Positions 60,077 through 64,000 of a DNA stretch of 64,000 nucleotides are shown here, one piece after another. The notes beneath the pieces are model-generated. The model made no database searches. It worked only from the letters and a program-made list of their open reading frames with translations, and was not told the origin of the DNA. Both the position numbers and the translations under genes were made by a program. The DNA lies in contig JBFWRL010000007.1 of NCBI GenBank assembly GCA_050248915.1, positions 1 to 64,000 of the forward strand. Direction: 5' to 3'. Source of the DNA: GCA-2770975 sp050248915 (GTDB taxonomy: Bacteria; Cyanobacteriota; Sericytochromatia; UBA7694). The first letter of the stretch is position 1. Each line of letters begins with the position of its first letter.

Positions 60077-61222
60077 ATGACAACCCCACTCACCACCCTT
60101 TCCGAAGACGAAACCCTGTTTAAACAGATGGTCAGCGAATTTGCCCAAGAAAAAATTAAACCCCTGCGTTCGCAAATGGACCACGATGCCCAATTTGACA
60201 AAGGCCTGATCAAAGCCTTCTTTGACCTGGATATCATGGGCATCGAAATCCCCGAAGCCCATGGCGGCGTGGGTGCCAATTTCTTTATGTCGATTCTGGC
60301 CGTAGAAGCCCTGTCCGAAGTGGATGCCTCCGCGGGGGTCTTGGTCGATGTGCAAAATACCTTGGTCAACAACGCCCTGATCCGCTGGGGCAACGACGAT
60401 CAAAAAGCGCGCTATTTGCCCAAAATGGCCAGTGAGTGGATTGGGGCGTATGCCCTTTCCGAAGCAGGCTCTGGCTCTGATGCCTTTGCGCTGCAAACCC
60501 AGGCCCAAGACCAAGGCGATCACTTTGTGCTCAATGGCAATAAACTCTGGATCACCAATGCCGGAGAGGCCAATTTGTTTATTATTTTTGCCACCACCGA
60601 CAAGGGCCTGGGCTATAAAGGCATCACTGCTTTTATTGTCGAGCGCGGCTTTGAGGGTTTTACCATCGGCAAAAAAGAAGACAAACTCGGCATTCGCGCC
60701 AGCAGCACTTGCGAATTGCAGCTCAATAATTGCCGTGTGCCCAAAGCCAACGTGCTCGGTGAAGTTGGCAAAGGCTATAAAGTGGCAATTGAAACCCTCA
60801 ACGAAGGCCGAATTGGCATCGGTGCACAAATGATTGGCCTGGCCCAAGGCGCTTTAAATTGTGGCCTGCAATACATCAAAGAGCGGGAGCAATTTGGCAA
60901 ATCGATTGCCTCATTCCAGGGTGTGCAGTTTCAGATCGCTGAACTGGCCACCCAGATCGAAGCGGCCCGTCTGCTGGTTTACAATGCCGCCCGCTTAAAA
61001 GATGCAGGATTGCCCTTTTTGAAAGAGGCGGCCATGGCCAAACTCTTCTCTTCTCAAGTGGCTGAAAAAGTGGCATCTCAAGTGGTGGAACTGCACGGCG
61101 GCTATGGCTATACCAAAGAATACCCTGCTGAAAAATACTTCCGCGATTGCAAAATTGGCAAGATCTACGAAGGCACTTCCAATATGCAATTGCAGACCAT
61201 CGCCAAGATTATCCTGGGTTAG
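60077..61222 (+). CDS. Acyl-CoA dehydrogenase (short-chain/butyryl-type)
   Basis: A 381-residue flavoenzyme that oxidises acyl-CoA to enoyl-CoA. Signatures: YALSEAGSGSDAFAL and LNGNKLWITNAGEANLFIIF (FAD and substrate binding), REQFGKSIASFQGVQFQIAEL, LHGGYGYTKEYPAEKYFRD and the catalytic Glu in KIYEGTSNMQLQTIA. GGAGG is 5 nt before the ATG at 60077. Upstream is the REP-like cluster and a TATACT (60021-60026). It ends in an intrinsic terminator. Together with the biotin carboxylase fusion it points to acyl-CoA metabolism; no electron-transfer flavoprotein genes are in the window. Confidence 0.95.
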   Translation: MTTPLTTLSEDETLFKQMVSEFAQEKIKPLRSQMDHDAQFDKGLIKAFFDLDIMGIEIPEAHGGVGANFFMSILAVEALSEVDASAGVLVDVQNTLVNNALIRWGNDDQKARYLPKMASEWIGAYALSEAGSGSDAFALQTQAQDQGDHFVLNGNKLWITNAGEANLFIIFATTDKGLGYKGITAFIVERGFEGFTIGKKEDKLGIRASSTCELQLNNCRVPKANVLGEVGKGYKVAIETLNEGRIGIGAQMIGLAQGALNCGLQYIKEREQFGKSIASFQGVQFQIAELATQIEAARLLVYNAARLKDAGLPFLKEAAMAKLFSSQVAEKVASQVVELHGGYGYTKEYPAEKYFRDCKIGKIYEGTSNMQLQTIAKIILG

Positions 61223-61236
61223 ATCTGCAGCAAAAC

Positions 61237-61266
61237 AAAAGCGCTCCGGAATTCTGGGGCGCTTTT
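61237..61266 (+). terminator. Intrinsic terminator, possibly bidirectional
   Basis: AAAAGCGC (61237-61244) and GCGCTTTT (61259-61266) frame a hairpin with inner CC/GG pairs. It lies between the convergent acyl-CoA dehydrogenase and pilin genes and overlaps the end of the pilin frame by 2 bp. Confidence 0.8.
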
Positions 61267-61732
61267 AGTTGTTTGTCATAATGAGGGGAATGCCTTTGAC
61301 ACTGATGCGCGAAGCACTTTGATCATAGCCGTAAATGGCATAGGCGCCCAAGGCAAATTGTTCATAAGTTAAAAGCCCTTTGGTTTTGGGCTGAGATTCG
61401 TCATCAAAGGCATTGCCCTTGCCCTGCAGGCCAGTATAGGGATTCTGCAATTCTTTGAACAATTGGCTGTTCCGCATTTCTGGCTCAGCACTCAAAGCCG
61501 TAACATCAGCGGGATAAATCCCCCCATACAGCGCACTGTAAATTTCAACCATGGTTCTAAATGCCGACATATTGGCTTTGGTACTGGCATCTTTGGCCCT
61601 GGACTGGGCCGCATTAAACTGGGGCAGCGCAATGGCCACCAAAATACCAATAATCACAATCACAACCATCAACTCTATCAAGGTGAACCCGCGTTGCTGG
61701 GTTCTGAGCTTCAGCTTCCATTCACGTAACAT
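61265..61732 (-). CDS. Type IV pilin / GspG-like major pseudopilin
   Basis: A 155-residue prepilin. Leader MLREWKLKLRTQQRG of 15 residues, then the processed N-terminus FTLIELMVVIVIIGILVAIALP with Glu5 intact, recognised by prepilin peptidase. The C-terminal part has the short beta domain and a 'T(K)GLLTYEQF.LGAYAIYGYD' end seen in small pilins of type IV pilus and type II secretion systems. I prefer the ATG at 61732, 7 nt after AAGGGG, to a start at 61786. No pilus assembly genes are adjacent. The 146-bp upstream gap is very AT-rich with no clear promoter. Confidence 0.87.
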   Translation of the reverse strand: MLREWKLKLRTQQRGFTLIELMVVIVIIGILVAIALPQFNAAQSRAKDASTKANMSAFRTMVEIYSALYGGIYPADVTALSAEPEMRNSQLFKELQNPYTGLQGKGNAFDDESQPKTKGLLTYEQFALGAYAIYGYDQSASRISVKGIPLIMTNN

Positions 61733-61878
61733 TAAAATACCCCTTATACCTGAAAAACACTGATTTTGCCGATCGTCAAAACTCAAATTTCAGAAAAAAT
61801 CAAAATCTCAAAAAATGTCAATTAAATGATATTAAATTCTATTCCCAAAATCTAAAAATCACAAACCCCTGATAAAAA

Positions 61879-62883
61879 TCAATCTTTAAAACGGTGGGTA
61901 AAAATACGCGCAAAATCTGTACGAAAGCGGGTAGCTGTCCAAATTGGGGGATTGGTGGCGAAAAGCGTCAAAAGTGCCTGGGTTGCATCCAACTTAAAAG
62001 CATCTGCCGAAAACCAACGAAAGCCGATTCCGATCGAATGGGTCAGATTCGAGACATGGTGCCACCACGAAGGGGGATTAAACAAAATATCCCCCGGCTG
62101 GAGAATACACTCATAGCGGTCGAGGTATTGCATCGCGGGATAAGTCTCAAAATCAGGGGCCTCGGGATTAAACTCACTGTGAAAATAGGGCGTACCTGTG
62201 ACCGGTGGCGTCAGCACACAATCATATCCGGGAGGGTAGAGAATCCAGTGTTTTTCGCCATAAACTTGCACAAAAAGATTGTGTTCGCTCGCGCTGTGCA
62301 AATGGGTTTTGCTGCCCTTGCCACCAATAAACACCTGAAACGTGCGGCCAGAACAAAAAGTATTGCGGTGGCTCAAAAGCCAATTCAGATCCAAATCCGA
62401 TTGCAGTTCGGGATGGGTATGCAAAATCCGATTGAAGCGGCTGTATTTTTTGAGCGCATCGCTGTCCATGTGGGCAATGACATCAGCCAAAGTGGTCACT
62501 TCGGGCTTGCGACTGATCTCCTGTAAATTGGCGGGCGAGGCGTCAATCAACATAATTTGATCTTGCCCATATTGTTCAGCTAAAAATTCAGGGCTCCATT
62601 TTCCCACCGCAGGCCAATCTTTGGCTGCCCCTTGCAAGACAACCGGAATGCCTTTGCCCAAATAGACCCGCTTATACTCTGCCAAGGAGAGATGTTTCCG
62701 GCGTTCAACCGGCAGAACGCGCCCAGGAGAGCGTTTGATCTGCTGCAAAATACGTGTATCTATCTGCTTGCGCTGCTCTGTGGACCAGGTTTTAATTTTC
62801 TGACCGAGTGCATGCTCCAAAAGCCAGAGTCGCCCATATTCCTGACGATCTTTTTCAGTTCCAGGCAGTGTGGGCAATTCCAT
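61879..62883 (-). CDS. Cupin_8 / JmjC-like protein with HxA in the iron site
   Basis: A 334-residue protein of the cupin_8 (JmjC-like, FIH-related) family: LGKGIPVVLQGAAKDWPA, YGEKHWILYPPGYD and LQPGDILFNPPSWWHHVSN. In active Fe/2-oxoglutarate oxygenases of this family the first ligands form H-x-D (e.g. PLHYD). Here the aligned segment THLHSASEHN gives His196-Ser-Ala198, so the Asp is replaced by Ala while the distal His (275/276) remains. HxA is the arrangement of 2OG halogenases, but loss of activity or ligation by Glu200/His201 is also possible. ATG at 62883 follows AAAGGA. No obvious partner genes. Confidence 0.82.
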   Translation of the reverse strand: MELPTLPGTEKDRQEYGRLWLLEHALGQKIKTWSTEQRKQIDTRILQQIKRSPGRVLPVERRKHLSLAEYKRVYLGKGIPVVLQGAAKDWPAVGKWSPEFLAEQYGQDQIMLIDASPANLQEISRKPEVTTLADVIAHMDSDALKKYSRFNRILHTHPELQSDLDLNWLLSHRNTFCSGRTFQVFIGGKGSKTHLHSASEHNLFVQVYGEKHWILYPPGYDCVLTPPVTGTPYFHSEFNPEAPDFETYPAMQYLDRYECILQPGDILFNPPSWWHHVSNLTHSIGIGFRWFSADAFKLDATQALLTLFATNPPIWTATRFRTDFARIFTHRFKD

Positions 62884-63009
62884 AATTATTATCCTTTGGC
62901 ACAGACTGCATGTATTTTAGAGTCTTGGCTTGACGCTGTATAGCAGAATCTGAAAAACAAAATTTAAGTTATCTCCTGAAGAACCCGATAGGCTGAAAAG
63001 AGGTAAATC

Positions 63010-64000
63010 ATGCAAACGCTTTTTAGCCCCCTTTCACAAACCGCCGAAGTGGGGCCTTCAAAACCAAACCAACCGGCCCAATCGGTGGTCCCAGCAGAGG
63101 GCTCCGAAAGTTTTGCCATGGTCTTTGACGAAACCCAAAAGCAGCATTTAGAAACACCCGCCGAAAGTCCAACTCCCTCAGTGCCAGAGCCACTGCCGAC
63201 CAATGCTGAAGCCCCCCCAGCGGCCCTCTTTATTCAAGCCTCGATCCAAAGCCTTTTGCTCAATTTAGGCCCTGTAACCGACCCTGTGGGGCCCACAAGC
63301 GAAGCAGTAGCAGACAGTCAAATGGCCCCCATTACAGAGAGCCCAAGTGATGCCGCAGAAACCCCAGCTCTGCCAGATGGCCAAATACCTGTGCCCAGTT
63401 CCGCAGAAGCGTTTCCCAAACCAGCCGAAACGACAAACACACCCCAGGCAGCACAAGCGGCAGACAGCCCCGCTCCCTTACAGGTCGCGGAACAGCCCCC
63501 CTTCCCCGCCAGCAGCGAAACCACACAGACGGCCCCAGAGCAGTCAAGTGAACAGCCAAATGAGCAGTCAAGTGAGCAGTCAAGTGCGCCAACCGGGCCA
63601 GGCGCCCCCCCAGCAGTCCAGACGCAGACAGCCCCACAAGGAGCGGTTTCAACCGAATCACCCTTACCTGTTCTGGAGCCAAATAAGCCAATTCAGGCAG
63701 AACAAAGCCAATCAGAATCCCCTTCTGAAACCGAAGCTGAAACAGAGGCTGAAACAGAAAATGAGCCCAAAACACAGGTATTTTGGGGCCCGCCCCGTCC
63801 CAAACAGGCCCCCATCGCTTTGGCCCAGACCAAAGAAACACATTCCGCCATTTCACCCATGCCAACGCCTCAGCTTGTCAGAGAAACAGACCTCTCTCCG
63901 GATTTGAATGCATTGACAGACCAAGATCCATTACAGTCCCCACTCCCCCATTCGGGCTTGGAAAACCTTCAACCCAGTCATGTGCCTGCAACCCCCACAA
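63010..64000 (+). CDS. P/E/Q/T-rich protein, 3' end outside window; possibly FliK-like
   Basis: Open from ATG 63010 (AGAGGT at 62999-63004) to the window edge, 330 residues visible. After MQTLFSPLSQTAEVG comes a short folded-looking stretch (ESFAMVFDETQKQ and ALFIQASIQSLLLNLG), then a long disordered region rich in P, E, Q, S, T with small repeats (EQSSEQ, TEAETEAETE). This organisation, a short N-terminal F-A-x-x-F-type motif followed by a long P/Q-rich ruler, is typical of flagellar hook-length control proteins (FliK), whose conserved C-terminal domain would lie beyond the window. Low confidence in that identity. Confidence 0.5.
   Translation, partial: MQTLFSPLSQTAEVGPSKPNQPAQSVVPAEGSESFAMVFDETQKQHLETPAESPTPSVPEPLPTNAEAPPAALFIQASIQSLLLNLGPVTDPVGPTSEAVADSQMAPITESPSDAAETPALPDGQIPVPSSAEAFPKPAETTNTPQAAQAADSPAPLQVAEQPPFPASSETTQTAPEQSSEQPNEQSSEQSSAPTGPGAPPAVQTQTAPQGAVSTESPLPVLEPNKPIQAEQSQSESPSETEAETEAETENEPKTQVFWGPPRPKQAPIALAQTKETHSAISPMPTPQLVRETDLSPDLNALTDQDPLQSPLPHSGLENLQPSHVPATPT
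63538..63585 (+). repeat. 12-bp tandem repeat, four units, coding E-Q-S-S
   Basis: GAGCAGTCAAGT occurs at 63538, 63562 and 63574 with a variant GAACAGCCAAAT at 63550. Low-complexity coding repeat in the P/E/Q-rich protein. Confidence 0.9.

Noticed and set aside
63332..63865. 177-codon minus-strand frame at the right edge
   Set aside because: The plus strand carries a continuous frame with ATG and ribosome site from 63010; the minus frame is its low-complexity shadow.
1..64000. tRNA, rRNA, insertion sequences or prophage genes
   Set aside because: No cloverleaf with TTCGA/CCA features, rRNA-like stretch, transposase or phage structural gene was recognised by eye in any gap.

Overview
The window is a gene-dense chromosomal segment with one truncated gene at each end. 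No rRNA, tRNA, CRISPR array, transposase or phage module was recognised. The gene set (a DUF3084 protein, an LmeA-type DUF2993 protein coupled to SpoVS, menaquinone-type isochorismate synthase, PriA, class II LysS, type IV pilin, many lipoproteins) fits a deep-branching, non-photosynthetic relative of the Cyanobacteria (Sericytochromatia / Blackallbacteria / Melainabacteria-like). That placement is an inference from gene families, not from a marker tree. Most genes start with ATG behind a Shine-Dalgarno site, but GTG and TTG starts are common and short operons with 1-4 bp overlaps are frequent.

Layout. 1-6.5 kb: tail of a zinc metalloprotease, a 1280-residue helical protein and a DDAH-like hydrolase. 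6.5-9.7 kb: a tailoring-type cluster (membrane protein with hexapeptide repeats, PhyH dioxygenase, TylF-like methyltransferase) divergent from a phosphopantetheinyl transferase. 9.7-17 kb: alpha/beta hydrolase, unknown protein, PEP-synthase-like protein without its catalytic His, isochorismate synthase, DUF3084, ferritin-like protein, DUF423. 17-20.6 kb: two lipoproteins, one with six Ig-like repeats and one a zinc metalloprotease. 20.6-21.3 kb: a gene-free stretch holding two large palindromic elements. 21.3-30 kb: thioredoxin, DUF2993-SpoVS, a second PhyH protein, a long coiled-coil protein and two beta-propeller-like lipoproteins. 30-34.3 kb: biotin carboxylase/BCCP fusion and a TerB / kinase-like / unknown operon. 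34.4-43.6 kb: a second metalloprotease, orphan UPF0175, PriA, an EF-hand protein, an alpha/beta hydrolase and a DegT aminotransferase. 43.6-45.4 kb: YefM-YoeB with its palindromic operator, and a lipoprotein. 45.4-50.7 kb: operon lysS - peptide-binding protein - membrane protein - S51-like peptidase. 50.8-57.6 kb: a three-gene locus of a degenerate cyclase-like protein, a helical protein and an 1167-residue protein. 57.7-64 kb: glycosyltransferase, DUF420, lipoprotein, a repeat cluster, acyl-CoA dehydrogenase, pilin, a cupin_8/JmjC-like protein with an altered iron site, and the start of a P/E/Q-rich protein that may be FliK-like.

The most distinctive theme is a set of long, mostly helical proteins with no visible signal peptide (starting at 1907, 26263, 34466, 40029 and 54273). 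Four of them carry EF-hand-like or D-G-x-(V/I)-x-x-x-E segments, and one is a zinc protease paralogous to the truncated gene at the left edge. Together with two hydrolases that have low-complexity N-termini, they look like a lineage-specific family with no described function. Other points worth following are the JmjC-like protein with HxA in place of HxD, the degenerate DUF5939/cyclase locus, the TerB-kinase operon, and the phosphopantetheinyl transferase whose conserved N-terminus has no ATG, GTG or TTG start.
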